A stretch of 64,000 nucleotides of DNA from Varanus komodoensis (GCF_004798865.1 NW_025335317.1:24475758-24539757), one strand, 5' to 3'. Shown: positions 12,437 through 24,060, counted from the first letter of the stretch. Numbers and translations are program-made. Notes: generated by a model from the sequence alone, not told the origin.

Positions 12437-12572
12437 ACTGATGGGATTTGAACTAGCAGTGACTGAGCAAGAAAGGGATCTTGGGGTCGTGGTGGACAGC
12501 ACAATGAAAATGTCAGCCCAGTGCTCAACTGCTGTGAAAAAGCTAAACTCCATGCTAGGCATAAAGAAAGTA
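12437..12572 (+). mobile_element. CR1 LINE fragment
   Basis: The translation has LAVTEQERDLGVVVDS, then MSAQCSTAVKK and LGIKK. These match the CR1 ORF2 segment that in relatives reads ERDLGVLVDxxLxMSxQC and AAKxANxxLGCI. It is very short and is followed directly by an L2-type LINE, so the two are separate insertions. Confidence 0.7.
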
Positions 12573-12574
12573 CA

Positions 12575-13658
12575 ACGGCCAAGATCTTACTCTCCTTGCT
12601 CACTTCCTCTCGCAGTTTGGCCTTTTTTTTTCCCTCTGCAAGGGTGGGGGATCCATTAAGGCTAAGGATCCCCAGAGGCTGATGGATTCCAGAAGGCTCT
12701 AGGAAAATTTCCAACTGGCATGGTAGGCGTTCCTGTTGATGGTCAGGTTGCTCTATGGAATATGGAGATGATACAAGCAGCTTGCACAATCAGGTCACAG
12801 TTGAAGCAAGAGGGGAGACAGCTAGAGCTCTGGTGGAGGAGAACTTGAAATGAATCTGACTGAACATGACTTAGTGTTCATTATCAAGCCTACTCCATGA
12901 CAGTGAAGGTGGCAAGAAAGCGTTTTGTTGCCACCAGTATCATGTCCTCATCATGTCATCCAGTGGAGCTTTTTCTCCTGGTTTGGCCCTTTTGCATTCG
13001 GTCCCAAAAGGAGACTTGATCAAACCTTCAGAGGCCTGCTGGGACAAATCAGCACAACACTGTGAGGATAAGGTCACTTGGATCCATAGCAAGTTGGGCA
13101 CCACAGTTATCCCAATGCCATTGGCAGAAGTGTCCAGAACACTGCCCGGCCCCATTTTGCTGAATGAGTTTCAGCTATTGAGGCCTGAGGATGTGGACAG
13201 GGTGATTGGCTCTGTCCAACCTATGACCTGCTCTCTCGATTCTTGCCTGTCTGGGCTGATTGAAAAATCTAAGGAGGAGGACTCATGCTTGAGTCCAGGA
13301 GGTTATTAATGCCACTCTGAGATGGGGGGCGGGGGGTGTTGCTTGCCTTAAAACCAGCTGTAATTGTGCCACTTCTGAAGAAAACCTAGCCTGGACCCAG
13401 ACACTGTGAATAAGTTTTGACCCATAGCTAATATCCCCTATTTGTGCAAGGTGATTGAGAAGGCTGTGGCCAGGAAGCTCCAAGCTCTCCTGGAGGAAAT
13501 GGATTATCTAGAACCATTTCAATTGGGTTTCAAGTCTGATTCTCAAACAGACACTGCTTTGATTAGCTCGTGGGATGAGCTTTGCTGGGAAAGAGTTGGG
13601 GGGAGCATGATGCTGTTGATTCTTTTGGACCTCTCAGCAGCTTTCAAACCATTTTAAA
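12575..13658 (+). mobile_element. L2/L3-like LINE fragment (reverse transcriptase region)
   Basis: The order matches the CR1/L2-group ORF2: a pre-RT part (FPTGMVGVPVDGQVALWN, then FQLLRPEDVDRVIGS near 13160-13215), then RT blocks KVIEKAVARKLQALLEE, LEPFQLGFK and LLILLDLSAAF near 13445-13650. Several frameshifts and stops break it, and it stops abruptly after LDLSAAF, before the catalytic YADD box. Plus orientation. The same family appears at 17.6-18.8 kb and 22.8-23.8 kb. Inactive. Confidence 0.85.
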
Positions 13659-13659
13659 G

Positions 13660-15916
13660 GATGTTTCGTGTTGGTAAGGAGGGATACATTTGCCATAGAA
13701 GTGTTGCTACTAGTTGGGGACAGTCTCTGTTTTCTGGTCCTGGTCTTGTTAACCATTCACAGATTTAATTAGTGTGAGTTTCTCTTCTGCAAATTTCTGT
13801 CCCTTAACTCATGTCTCAAGAAATGAAAATTTTGGTGTGAGAAATGGGAAGTTGGAATAATGATGCAAGGGATCGCACCAAATAAAGATTTAAAGAAAGG
13901 ACATCTGTTCTTGGTGTTTTAGAAGTGGTTTAGTAGGTACAATAGCAAGAGTTACTCAGGAATTAACAGTTCCAAATGTCCCAGAGAGCCTTGAGTACAA
14001 ACCAAAGACACAGAGATGGCAGGACAAATGTGGCCTGGTAGACGTAAACATATTTCCTCCTTGCCTGGCTTCTTTGTTAAAACTGCTAACAAGTTCAGAG
14101 TGTTTGGCTTCAACCTCTGAGAAGTTTGACTTGTTGTAAAGTTTGCCACACTCTTCACTTTCTGGGCTTTGTCTGCTTTATTGGGCTTCTTCTGCTAATA
14201 CCGGCAGCAGGTAGAGGAACGGTAACCTACCTGGATGTACACCAGGCAGGCTCTCATTTTGTAGAGTGCAACTGGCTAAAACTTGTTTTGAGATGTTTGA
14301 TAACATATTATAAAGGTGTAGTGCTGCTATTTGCAATTCCAGGACAACAATCCTTCTTGGAGTTGCTGGGGCAGGGAACTTCTGTGAGCTAAATCTAAAT
14401 ACCTACAAAACCTGATATTTTAAATCGAATGTTTATTTGCTCTTAGGAAGTGGGAAACACATGGAAATATTCTTTATTGAGCATTTTATTGGAACAGCTC
14501 CCACAGCTGGGACAAGTCCATGTAGGGCTTCCATGCCAGGTATGACAGTACAGTGGCAAATATGAAGAAGGAAAGCCAGTGTTCCTGAACAACCTTTGCC
14601 TACTTGGTGTTTTGGAGTACTATTATCCTTGACCGTTGGCCAAAATGGCTGTTGCTGATGAGAGTGGCAGTCTTAAATATCTGGAGAGCACCAGGCTGGG
14701 GTTGCTCTTGACCAGGGGTGAAGAACAACTTCAGTCAAGCTTCTGTGAAAGAGAAACTTGGATAATGTATGGTCAGTATGATGGATCAACTTTTCTGCTT
14801 CCCACCTAAATCCATTCAGAGCCAAAACAGACCTTTATCAGAAACACCTTTTCCCATTCATTTTTACCCCCACAAGTAAGCATGGGCGCACTCCTGATAA
14901 TAAATGTCCCCCAGTGTTCTGTGCTAGCAATCCTATCTGACCTGAACCCTAGTAGACATTCCAGAGTACTTTAAAAAAATAAAATTCATATTTAAAGCTA
15001 TATTTATTTTGGCCTGTAGAGATAAGCTTAATGGAACAAAGATGCCAATGAAAATAATCAGCAGTTGGCTGACTCGTCAGTTGGTTTTATCATAGTTGCT
15101 TGAGGGGAGTGAGGCGGAGGAAGCCAGCTTCCTGTTCATCTCTTCAGACATGATGCCCCCTTCTCATGATTCCCTTGTTTGCTATTCCAGGAATAAAGCA
15201 TCCGCACTTCTCAAGCACTTACGTTAGCCAATGAAAATGTATGCTTGCTATCAGGAAGTCCATCTGCATATTCCCAGAGCGCTAGGCAGAGCAATTAAAT
15301 AAGTCTGATGATGGACTTGTGAGTAATTATGTCTAGTTAAACGTAAATGAGGCATCCTTTCAAACTGCTTAAGCTTCTTGGATCTGCAACAATTGCATCT
15401 TTTGTTTCCTGGAAATGGAAATGCGGAGTTAGTGATCCGCAAAAGTATTTTAAAAGATGCTTTTAAAACATACAGTTGTTCACACTTGAACAAGTGGCAG
15501 TAAGAGCTGGAATGTGGTAGACCACTGAACCTTAAGTCAGATCAGAAGAGCCAAGCTTACCTGCTCTAAAATAGAGTATCAGACATTTCATAATAGCATT
15601 TCTAGCCTCAGACAGCCGATTTGGGCTGACATGAAAAACCAGCAAATCATTCGACACTTAATTCAGTATTATGCATTTTCACTGCCTGGGAAAAAATTGA
15701 TTGGCTTTGAATACTACTATGTGCCTTGATGGAGGCTAAAAGGAGTCCATTTGCTGATCTGCCACAGGGGCCAGTCCTGGGCATTGCAGTGGAGACCTGT
15801 GGGGTGAGAAAGTTTAGCAGGGATAGTACAATGTATTACATGGGGTAGGGAAGCATTCAGAGATACAGAGACATCTGTGAATGGGAAAACATGTTCAGGG
15901 TCGCTTTAAATTCTCT
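13660..15916. other. Unassigned sequence
   Basis: No supported gene. A hydrophobic 88-codon frame at 14126-14392 (FLGFVCFIGLLLLIPAAG near its start) has no splice-like borders and no known relative. AT-rich tracts occur near 14970-15010. No repeat family was recognised. Confidence 0.4.
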
Positions 15917-15997
15917 GTGTAATCCTAAAACAAATTCACTCAGAAGTAATTTTTACTGAGTGCAATGGAATTTACTCTAAGGTAAGTATATGCAGGA
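15917..15997. repeat. Short palindromic reptile repeat (MITE-like)
   Basis: Contains CACTCAGAAGTAATTTTTAC followed by CAATGGAATTTACTCTAAGG and TAAGTATATGCAGG. This fits a short squamate repeat whose two halves are inverted copies ('AGAAGTAA...TTACTC'). Similar pieces lie at 24.1 and 56.5 kb. Confidence 0.45.
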
Positions 15998-16255
15998 AGA
16001 GTGTCTGTTTCTTCAGCTGCGACTTGCCGTATCCACCCTGAAGATCATTCCAATATCATTCCAAGAAAGAAACCTAGGAATTGATAGCTTCTTTTGAAGG
16101 TACCCATGCAGGTCCTTGAAATTTTTGTTTTAATCCACAGTTGCACAATACCTTTATTAGACTGTTACCAGCTGCAGCACCTGGCTGAGGCTGTCTGTCT
16201 CCATTCCCTCCCTCCAGGTATTTACAGGATACTCATGACAGGCAAGAGCCAAAGG

Positions 16256-16440
16256 GTTCTAGGCTCTTGGCTTTCGCTTTGAGTCTATAGCACCAATGTG
16301 GAGAGCAGGCTAGGCAAATGGAATATAACTGGAAGAACGGAGGTATTGTTTTTTGCCTCTGCTGATTTGTCTGCCTGCTAATGACTTTCCACAGAGATCA
16401 GCAGTAGTGGGTGCTTTATAACTGGTTCACCTGAACACAC
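16256..16440 (-). repeat. 185-bp inverted duplicate, partner of 43712-43896
   Basis: Reverse-complementing 43712-43896 gives this segment with a single difference that I can see (G at 16276 versus T). On the minus strand it directly follows the BovB 3' terminus, exactly as its partner does on the plus strand. It contains no recognisable gene or mobile-element motif. It could be unique DNA copied by recombination, a 3' transduction, or an unrecognised repeat. Confidence 0.9.
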
Positions 16441-16795
16441 CTTGTTGTTGTTGTTCGTTGCGAAGTCGCGTCCGACCCATCGTGACCCCATGGACAACAT
16501 TCCTCCAGGCCTTCCTGGACTCCACCATCCCCCAGAGTCCTCTTAAGCTCATACCCACTGCTCAGTGACTCCATCCAGCCTCCTCATCCTCTGCCGTCCC
16601 CTTCTTCTTTTGCCGTCAATTGTTCCCAGCATTAGGCTCTTATCCAGGGTGTCCTTCCTTCTCATTAGGTGGCCAAAGTATTTGAGTTTCATCTTCAGCA
16701 TCTGGCCTTCTAAAGAGCGGTCAGGGTTGATCTCTTCTAAGAATGACTGGTTTGAACTTGCAGTCCAAGGAACATACCCTAGAAACCACTAGAAG
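16441..16795 (-). mobile_element. BovB LINE 3' end, minus strand
   Basis: Read on the minus strand it gives the BovB C-terminus (YFGHLMRR, RMRxLDGVTEQW-like region) and ends in the family's tail GCAACGAACAACAACAACAAG at 16461-16441. It is 5'-truncated at about 16795, within the part corresponding to VPWTAKSNQS. The by-eye difference from the copy at 43425-43711 is about one base in eight, so the two are separate old insertions or long diverged. Confidence 0.9.
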
Positions 16796-17634
16796 CAGAG
16801 GGCAGCAGCCTGAAAAACAGGGGAGCAATTGTGGATGTCACTTGCTCTTTGTTAGCAGCTACATTGAAGAATGGAGCTCTCTGTTTTAGCTCACGATGTT
16901 AATATGTGCCTAACAAACTCTTGGAATAATCTAGGAGGGTGTTATCAGAGGGAGGTATAACAGAGGGAAATTAACTAGTCAGTTGAGGAGAAGCATGAGC
17001 AGGGCATAACCTTATGCCCCTCTTCTGGTTCTTCTTCCAGTCAGTTGACTTCTGGGGCACTACCAGCTTGCCTCAGATTTGGTGCTGCTGCTGCCATTGA
17101 GGGCCAAGTCTGTCCAAAACCAAATCTTCCTTATTCACTATTTAATTGAAAAAGATGTACCTTACTGAGACTTGCTAGGAGAAATGGAATGGGTTAGTCT
17201 CTTCAAGTGGTGCCCTCCTAGGTACTTGGTGCAGCCCTGACATCAGCTTGAGTGCCAGGGAGGAGTGTCACTGTAGTCTATAGGAATGCTATCCCCTTTT
17301 CATGGCTTCCTATTCATTCAGGTGCAGACTTTGGGCATTTGAGCTTTGCGCTGAGTACCCAAGATAGAATAGGAATTCTGCGATATACTGCTAAGCCTGC
17401 AACCCTTCAGTCTCCCTGCCTGAGCTGATGGAGGTGGTCTCAGATTTGGTGCTGAAGACCCCTAGAATGATTCTAGGAAAACCCAACTTCCATGCTGAAA
17501 CAACCAGAGAAATGGCTGCCAAGACAGCTATGAGGCTGCCTCAAAATGTCATTGGGAAGAGACATGTTTGAACTGGTTTTCCCAGCTAGGCAGGAGGGTG
17601 GTGATCTGAAAGTGAGAGAAATAGCATCTACTCC
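16796..17634. other. Unassigned sequence
   Basis: No supported gene. Part of it (about 17200-17630) may be the degraded upstream region of the L2-like element that follows, but no motif could be fixed. Confidence 0.35.
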
Positions 17635-18840
17635 TTTGTCACGGTTGGATCACTTCCTACTGAGGTTTTGACTTTGAAGGGGCCTTTTTCCTCTGTGAGG
17701 ATGATACACAATTTGGATCTCATTGCTGAACATACCATGTTGCCATGAAGGTTGGAAAGAGGGAGTCGATTTCCATCACCTCAGTGATTCATAGCTTGTT
17801 GCAATTCGGGCCAGGAAAGATAAAGCCACTCAGATCTATCACAATCTGGGCACCACAGTTCAAGCGGTTCCACTGAAAGAGTTGTCCCGAGCACCATCTG
17901 GTCCATCTTTACTAGATGAATTTCAATTATTAAGGCCCAGGGATGTGGACAAGATACTTGGCTGGCTGCTCATCCACTTGTTTGCTGGAACATTTCCCTT
18001 CATGACTTATTACCACTAATTACAGGGATTACAGGCTACGCCCACAAAATCATAAGCTACCTTCCTTGAGAGAGGGAAAGGTGCCAGTCTCTTTAAAGCA
18101 AGCAGAAATTAAGCCATGTCTTAAAAAACATCAGATGACAATAATAACTATTGTAAATAAATAAATAAATAAATAAACTACAGGTCATAAGGGGTGGTTG
18201 CCAGTCATCTCAAGGCACTCTTGAAGGAAGCAGATTATCTAGATCCTTTTCAGTTGAACTTCAGGCCTAGATTTTGAATTTGTCACCCTCTTAGATGCCC
18301 TCTGCCAGGAGATGGACAGGAGAATGAGACCTTGTTGATTCTTTTGGACCTCTCAGTGGCTTTCAGTACCATTGGCCATGATATCCTTCTTGATAGGTCG
18401 TCGGGGTCAGGAACTACAAGCACTGCACAAAGGTGGTTCCTCTCCTATTTAGAAAGTGGTACTGGAATATTACTGCTCTCTGCCTTGGAGGTTATGCAAA
18501 GGAGTTTCACTAGGCTGTTTTATCCCCCATGCTGTTTAATTTCTACATGAAATCACTGGGAAATCACATTTGGAGCTGTGGGCTGAAGTGCCATGAATAT
18601 ATAGGTGACACCCAGCCCTTTCTTTCCTTCGGAAGTTAGGCAGTGGCAGTGGCTGTTCAGAACCAGTGCAGAGATACAGTAATGGGTTGGATGAGGGCCA
18701 AAAATCTTTGATCCAATTAAGACAAGGAGGAGGTGCCACCACCACCCCATGTGAGCAGCAGGAGCAAGAAACAGCTGGGCAGCAAGACCCCTTTGAAGGC
18801 TGCATGCCACGGGGAATTCCTTTGCTGTCTTTCCCCAATA
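17635..18840 (+). mobile_element. L2/L3-like LINE fragment (reverse transcriptase region)
   Basis: The same blocks as in the 12.6-kb copy occur in order: SRxDHFLLRF-like start, GTTVQAVPLKELSRAPSGP, FQLLRPRDVDKILG, DYLDPFQLNFRPRF, LLILLDLSVAFSTIGHDILL near 18332-18395, then YMKSLG and EYIGDTQPFLSF near 18545-18630. The last corresponds to the catalytic YADDTQLYLSF box, here with A-D replaced by I-G. Multiple stops and frameshifts are present. An AAAT microsatellite (18154-18178) has expanded inside the RT segment. Inactive. Confidence 0.85.
18154..18178. repeat. AAAT microsatellite
   Basis: Six tandem TAAA/AAAT units read directly. They lie within the L2-like reverse transcriptase segment, where relatives have coding sequence, so the expansion happened after insertion. 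Confidence 0.9.
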
Positions 18841-19264
18841 CTGGCTTGCCAGAAAGGCACCCCTAACCCAGGGTTAGTGGGCTAGCCACTCATCTTGTGC
18901 CTGAGAAAAAATCACCCCCCCCCCGCCCTTCCTTCTCTGGAGCAGGAAGGGAGAGTACATGACCAGATCCTGGCCTCATCTGCTGCACTTTGGGGCATGG
19001 GACCTGTTTGCACATGGGAGGCTGCTTGACAGCCATGGCAAGACCATTTCAGCCCACAAGTGCAGCTGTCCAGGTGAGGCCCCTCACTCTGTCCTGCAGT
19101 GCCTAGTGGGATACTACCTGGAACACTGAAAGGGAAGAAAATGGCAGATGGAGGAAAGTCACCATGATGAGCCCAATCATCTGTTAGGCACATCTATGCA
19201 AAAAAGCGCATATCTTGAATACTATCCAGGATTTCTTGTCATGACATATGAACTAGGTCACTGA

Positions 19265-19745
19265 CTGGGTCCAGACAACATGACAAGCCATGGCAGGTTT
19301 TTTTACCATTGTTGGTCCAACATGTTGTCCATATCCGGTCATGGTATTTCACCATGGTATGTTTGGTGAGAACATGATATGTAGCAAAGTTTTGTCCTAT
19401 GGTTGCTCCATGCCACCATGGCTTGTCATGGTCCTGCTATGTAACTATCACAGAGTCCTCCGAAAAGCGCAGCAGGTACAGGAGCTGCTCCAGCCACTCA
19501 GCCTCTGTGTGTAAACCAATGAGGAAGCGCCAGGTGACTCAGGCAGGGAGCAATGCAACCCAGGATAGAATTCCAGGCACAGTGGCTGATGGAACATGTG
19601 TCAACAGTGGTATGACTGAGTGTGGGGGATGGGGACTACAATAAAGTAGAAATCACCCGATTATCTGTCATAGATCATGTTTTTTTTTTTTAAAAAAGAA
19701 CCATGGAAACCATGCAGGGTTGCTTGTCATGTTGTGTGAACACAG
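19265..19745. mobile_element. hAT-like non-autonomous DNA transposon
   Basis: The left end CTGGGTCCAGACAACATGAC and the right end (minus strand CTGTGTTCACACAACATGAC, both continuing AAGC) form inverted repeats of 24 bases with 3 mismatches. The 481-bp interior is rich in CCATGG/CATGG motifs and has no transposase. A T-run lies at 19681-19691. Related ends occur at 34411-34597. No convincing target duplication was found, so the superfamily is inferred from general layout only. Confidence 0.55.
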
Positions 19746-19884
19746 CCACCATCATTAGTGACTTTGGCAGTGAAACATGGAACTTCACTAACATAATTTT
19801 TGAATTCCAAGTAACTTAGAAAAAAGCACACACATACAAACTTAAAACTGTTACACTGGGTGGGGGGAGAGTTTACTAGGTAGA

Positions 19885-21243
19885 CATTGGGTCAGGATCA
19901 TCAGGATCTGATGATGCAACTGGGACAGGATCGGAAGAAGTGGATGTGGGTGGTTTCCGATCTACATCAGCAGCTCACGCTGTGCTGGCAAAGGTGAATG
20001 CAGCTTTCTTGAAAAATGAATGAATATGCCTCTCACATGAAGTCAGGTTTTGCATGACGTGCAGCTGCATAACGTGCTGAGAAGTGAAGAAGGGCTGATG
20101 TTCTGCAAAAGCTGTCACCGTTTCAAACGCTGCAGTGGCTCCCCCCCAGGATACTCTTCCACCTCACATGCAAGGTCCTCACTCTCTTCCTTCTCTGCAA
20201 CATTCATTCCTCCACAATTCACAGCAGCTTCTATGATGCCTTCTGTATTTAGTGCATGAGTTACTGGAATGGTTTCCTCCACAAGCCAGTTCATCTCAAG
20301 ACAAATTCATTTTGTTATTAGCAGACTCAACTTGCACACATACTTCATCATAAACTCTGCTACTGGCAGCTGAATGGAAATCCCTCAAAGTCAACAGAGG
20401 AATCAACAAGTCCGTGGACATCACAGCTGGCCACAACTTCCTCCAGCATTTCTGTAATGCTCACTTCTCACGGGATCCCAAACTTAATTGACAGTGTATA
20501 TAGTTATATCTGCAAAACATTTCTACATTCTATATCACTTCCTGATCCATCAGTTGGATCAGACTTGTGCCATTAACCAGAAGAGAACATCTGAAAATGT
20601 TGCCATTGACACGCTCTCCTGCAAGAGGCTGTGCGCAACAGTCGCACAGGAGCAACTGAACTGTACTGTTCTATGGTATTCCTTTCTTTCATAAATTTTG
20701 TTTAACACTGGGGACAAATGATTAATGAAACCACTTGGTAAACATGTCTGTGTCCATCCAACGCAGTGGATGCGTGCATGATAATCTACAGGAAGCTTAG
20801 TTCCTGCACACACGTACTCTGTGCATGATAATCTACAGGAAGGTTAGTTATGCCTTTAAAGCACCTTGGTTTAGCAAATTTGCCAACCATACACAACTTT
20901 ACCTTATGATTTTCCCAATACATTTGCACAAACAAGCACAGTTATATGATCTTTATTTAGCTTGAACCCATGAGCTACCTTCTCATTGCCACCAGCCAAT
21001 GTAGACTTAGGCAGACACTTCCACATTAATTCAGTCTCGTCTGCTTGATAAATCTACTCTGGAGTCAAGCCATTTTCTCCAACCAATTCATTAAACACAT
21101 CAGAAAATTTAGCTGCAGCCTCAAAATAACTCGATTTCTGCACACCTGAAGTCCAGCTTATGGATTCTGTGATGAACTTTGAATCGGGTAACCCAGGCAC
21201 TTGAAAATGAACATGTTCTTCATTTTCTCATGAAATTCTCTCA
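19885..21243 (-). pseudogene. Tigger-like (pogo, Tc1/mariner) transposase fossil
   Basis: On the minus strand the DDE transposase of the Tigger/Jerky family can be followed. It runs from LVGENGLTPE and [20 protein letters not shown] (first catalytic D, about 21070-21000) through [20 protein letters not shown] (about 20970-20905) to LLLCDCCAQP (second D, about 20650). Then come NGNIF and TSLIQLMDQEVI (third D, about 20600-20530), and a C-terminus with FFTSQHVMQLHV and SDPDDPDPMST ending in a stop near 19886. Several stops and frameshifts occur. The N-terminal DNA-binding domains are missing: the recognisable part stops where a BovB begins at 21244. A 47-bp tandem duplication lies at 20774-20849. 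Inactive; no terminal inverted repeats were found. Confidence 0.8.
20774..20849. repeat. Tandem duplication, 47-bp unit
   Basis: GTGCATGATAATCTACAGGA begins at 20774 and again at 20821, so the period is 47 bases with about one and a half copies. It lies inside the Tigger-like transposase and shifts its frame. Confidence 0.85.
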
Positions 21244-22235
21244 AGCAGGGTTTTGAAGAGGCAGAGGAACTAGAGATCAAATCGCCAACATATGCTGGTT
21301 CATGGAGAAAGCTAGGGAGTTCCAGAAAAACATCTACTTCTGCTTCATGGACTACGCTAAAGCCTTTGATTGTGTGGATCACAACAAATTGTGGCAAGTT
21401 CTTAAAGAGATGGGAGTACCAGACCATCTTACTTGTCCCCTGAAAAACCTGTATGTGGGTCAAGAAGCAACAAAGAGAACTGGACATGGAACAACCGTTT
21501 GATTCAAAATTAGGAAAGGAGTACAGAAAGGCTGTATATTGTTGCCTGCTTATTTAACTTACCTGCAGAGTAGGGCTAGATCATGGGTCCTCAAACTATG
21601 GCCCATGGCCCAGATCTGGCCTGCCGTGCCCATTTATCCAGCCCGCCTCAGAGGTTTTGGACTCCCTGTGCCCGCACCTGCCACGCCACCACTGCCATTC
21701 GCCTTGCCACACGCGGCGGTGGGCAGCGAGGCAGCGGCTTGCTCGCTCAGAGATGGTTCTGGACTTGCTTGGAGATCTCCGAGTAAGCAAGCCGCCGCCC
21801 CGCGTGCCTGCCACTGCCTCACCAGCCCATGCCCAAGGGCACCACCTTTCAACTGCCCCCCTGTTAAAAAAAAATTTGAGGACCCCTGGTCTAGATGAAT
21901 CACAAGCCAGAATTAAGATTGCCGGGAGAAATATCAACAACCTCAGATATGCAGATGATACCACTCTCATGGCAGAAAGTGAAGAGGAACTAAAGAGCCT
22001 CTTGATGCGGGTGAAGGAGAGTACAAAAGTTGGCTTGAAACTCAACATTAAGAAAACCAAGATCATGGCATCCAGTCCTCTCACTTCCTGGCAAATAGAT
22101 GGGGAAGAAATGGAGGTAGTGACAGATTTCATTTTCTTGGGCGCCAAGATCACCACAGACAGGGACTGCAGCCAAGAAATTAAAAGCGCTTGCTCCCTGG
22201 GAGGAAAGCTAAGCAAATCTAGACAGCATCCTAAG
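21244..22235 (+). mobile_element. BovB LINE fragment (RT domain), interrupted by a hAT-like insertion
   Basis: The plus-strand translation follows BovB ORF2. The first part has RGRGTRDQIANI, then KAREFQKNIYFCFMDYAKAF, DCVDHNKLW and LKEMGVPDHLTC, TGHGTT and KGVQKGCIL. After the insertion (21582-21888) it resumes with GRNINNLRYADDTTLMAESE (the YADD catalytic box, about 21930-21990), KLNIKKTKIMASSP and FIFLGAKITTD. It ends about 22235 without the C-terminal region. Both ends are truncated. In-frame stops occur, for example after TGHGTTV. Its left edge coincides with the end of the Tigger-like fossil. Confidence 0.92.
21582..21888. mobile_element. hAT-like MITE inserted in BovB
   Basis: It starts CATGGGTCCTCAAAC and ends TTTGAGGACCCCTG, giving 14-base inverted repeats with one or two mismatches. 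It is flanked by GGCTAGAT (21574-21581) and GTCTAGAT (21889-21896), an 8-bp target duplication with one difference, the hallmark of hAT transposition. The 307-bp interior is GC-rich and non-coding. The BovB reading resumes immediately after it. Open frames running through it are accidental. Confidence 0.85.
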
Positions 22236-22782
22236 AAGTATGTCTCTAAAAAGCCACTGTTGTATCACTTGACCCAGATGGCTCTGGCTCTTCAGAGAAT
22301 GCAACCAAAAGGAAAAAGGTGGGAAGTCTCTACCAATAAACTCAGCTAATGAAAACAAAGAGCACCAGGAAATTTGCTAGACGGTTCCTTTGATTGGAGG
22401 GCTTTAAATAACTGGTTGATCATAATCTATTGCAGTTTAATAAACAAAGACTGACTGAAACACAACACCAAGAGCTATGATTTATTAGAGCAATTCCTTC
22501 TCTAAAAGACACAAAGAGACTAACTGCTTCCATAAACATTCATGTCTCCGTGTGCAATCTTTTAACACATACATGGCAAGAGGGTCAGATGAAACAAACG
22601 GACACATCAAGCCATTACATAGAAAAGAGACTTCACATACATTTTAGCAAGATGATTTGGTTTCATATATCAAAATCCCTAAATGTTCTGGACAGTTCTT
22701 TACAAATTCACTTGCTTTTCACCACTGATGACTTATAGCATTTTGTAATATCTTATTTACATATAAACATATTTGTGGCTTC
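22236..22782. other. Unassigned sequence
   Basis: No supported gene. It could hold the missing N-terminal half of the Tigger-like element, but no helix-turn-helix motif could be read on the minus strand. Confidence 0.35.
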
Positions 22783-23734
22783 ATTCAGACGGAGGTCCTG
22801 TTGGTTAGCGGATCGGGCTTCGGAGAGGGTGGATTTGACCTGGTCCTGAATGGTGCAACACTCCCTCTTAGGGACAAGAGGCACAGCTTAGGAGTGCTCC
22901 TCGACCTGGAGCTTGTTTGGAAGCTCAGGTGACAGCGGTGGCGAGGAGTGCCTTCCTTCAGCTTCGGCTGATTAATCAGCTGCGCCCCTACCTGGAGTTC
23001 GACTGCCTGGCGACGGTGACACACGCGCTGGTGGCTTCCCGCCTAGACTTCTGTAACGCGCTCTACGTGGGGCTTCCCCTGAAGACAGTCCGAACACTTC
23101 AATGGGTGCAAAATAGAGCTGCCTGGATGCTGACAGGGACGGGGCGTTATGCTCACATGACTCCAGTCCTCCGTCAGCTTCACTGGCTTCCCATTGAAGC
23201 CCGGGCCCAATTCAAGGTGTTGGTTATGACCTATAAAGCCCAAAACGGCTTGGGTCCTGGCTACCTGAACGAGCGCTTACGTCCATATATGCCCGACCGC
23301 CCCTTGAGATCTGTGGGAGAGTCCCTTCTCCGGGAACCCTCCATGAAAGAAATTAGGAGAGTAAGTACTCGGAGGAGGGCTTTCTCTGCGGTGGCGCCCA
23401 ATCTATGGAATTCACTCCCCAAAGAGGTCCGCCTGGCACCGTCGTTACTGGTTTTTTGGCGCCAGGTAAAGACCCTTTTATTTAAACATCATTTTAATTG
23501 TTAAAATATATGATCTGGCCAGGGCAACTTCTTCTTCCTTCCCTTTTCTCCTCCTATATTCTTTATTTACTTATTTTATACTGTTAATTTTAATTTTATA
23601 TTATTATGTTTGTATCTCAGTGTATTTTTTGTATTTTTGTATTTAATGGTAATTTATTATGTTCTATTGTATTTCAATGTATTTTATTGTCTTGTAAGCC
23701 GCCCCGAGGCTTCGGCAAGGGGCGGCATAGAAAT

Positions 23735-23781
<47 letters not shown>

Positions 23782-23782
23782 T
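22783..23782 (+). mobile_element. L2/L3-like LINE, 3' end with intact tail
   Basis: This is the C-terminal third of a CR1/L2-group ORF2. It runs TEVLLVSGSG, LRDKRHSLGVLLDLEL, then QVTAVARSAFLQLRLINQLR, SRLDFCNALYVGLP, VQNRAAWMLTG, LHWLPIEARAQFKVLVMTYK, NGLGPGYL and NLWNSLPKEVRLAPSLLVF, ending at a stop at about 23504. One base is missing near 22917, which separates the first part from the 195-codon open frame. A 3' UTR follows with a hairpin-like GCCGCCCCGAGGCTTCGG...GGGGCGGC and a TAA repeat tail. It is 5'-truncated. Low decay suggests a fairly young copy; the same tail type appears at 42225-42353. Confidence 0.9.
23736..23781. repeat. TAA microsatellite at LINE 3' end
   Basis: About 15 tandem TAA units directly following GGCATAGAAATG, the terminal motif of the L2/L3-like LINE. 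Such tails are known to seed microsatellites in squamate genomes. Confidence 0.95.
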
Positions 23783-23949
23783 TGTAAATAAATGAGTGTG
23801 GAGGAGTCGACGGAACATGCAGGCAGACCCCTCCATCACATGGAAATTATTCTTAGACTGACAAGTGGTGCTTGTCACCTTTTGTTAGTCTAATGCAAGA
23901 CAGTACATGCGAGCTTCCTGCATATTTTAATGTGTTTGTATCTCATTGA

Positions 23950-24060
23950 GTTGGGTGTGGACAAGTTTTCAGTCAAGGGCCAAATTCCCCTGGGGAATGA
24001 TCTCAGGGGCTGCATTCCTGTGAAAGGCATGGTCAAAAAGTGGACCGGGCCAAAAACCTG
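23950..24060. repeat. Possible hAT-type repeat fragment
   Basis: Motifs AAGGGCCAAATTCCCCTGGG and GGGGCTGCATTCC, followed by AAAGGCATGG and AAAGTGGACCGGG, resemble a reptile DNA-transposon repeat with 'GGGCCGCATTCC'-type text. Ends are not defined. Confidence 0.35.

Noticed and set aside
21539-22349. Long plus frames of 119 and 230 codons
   Set aside because: They are a BovB fossil read through a non-coding hAT-like insertion, not a host gene.
22917-23504. 195-codon open frame that could look like a gene
   Set aside because: It is the C-terminus of an L2/L3-like LINE ORF2 with its own 3' UTR and repeat tail.
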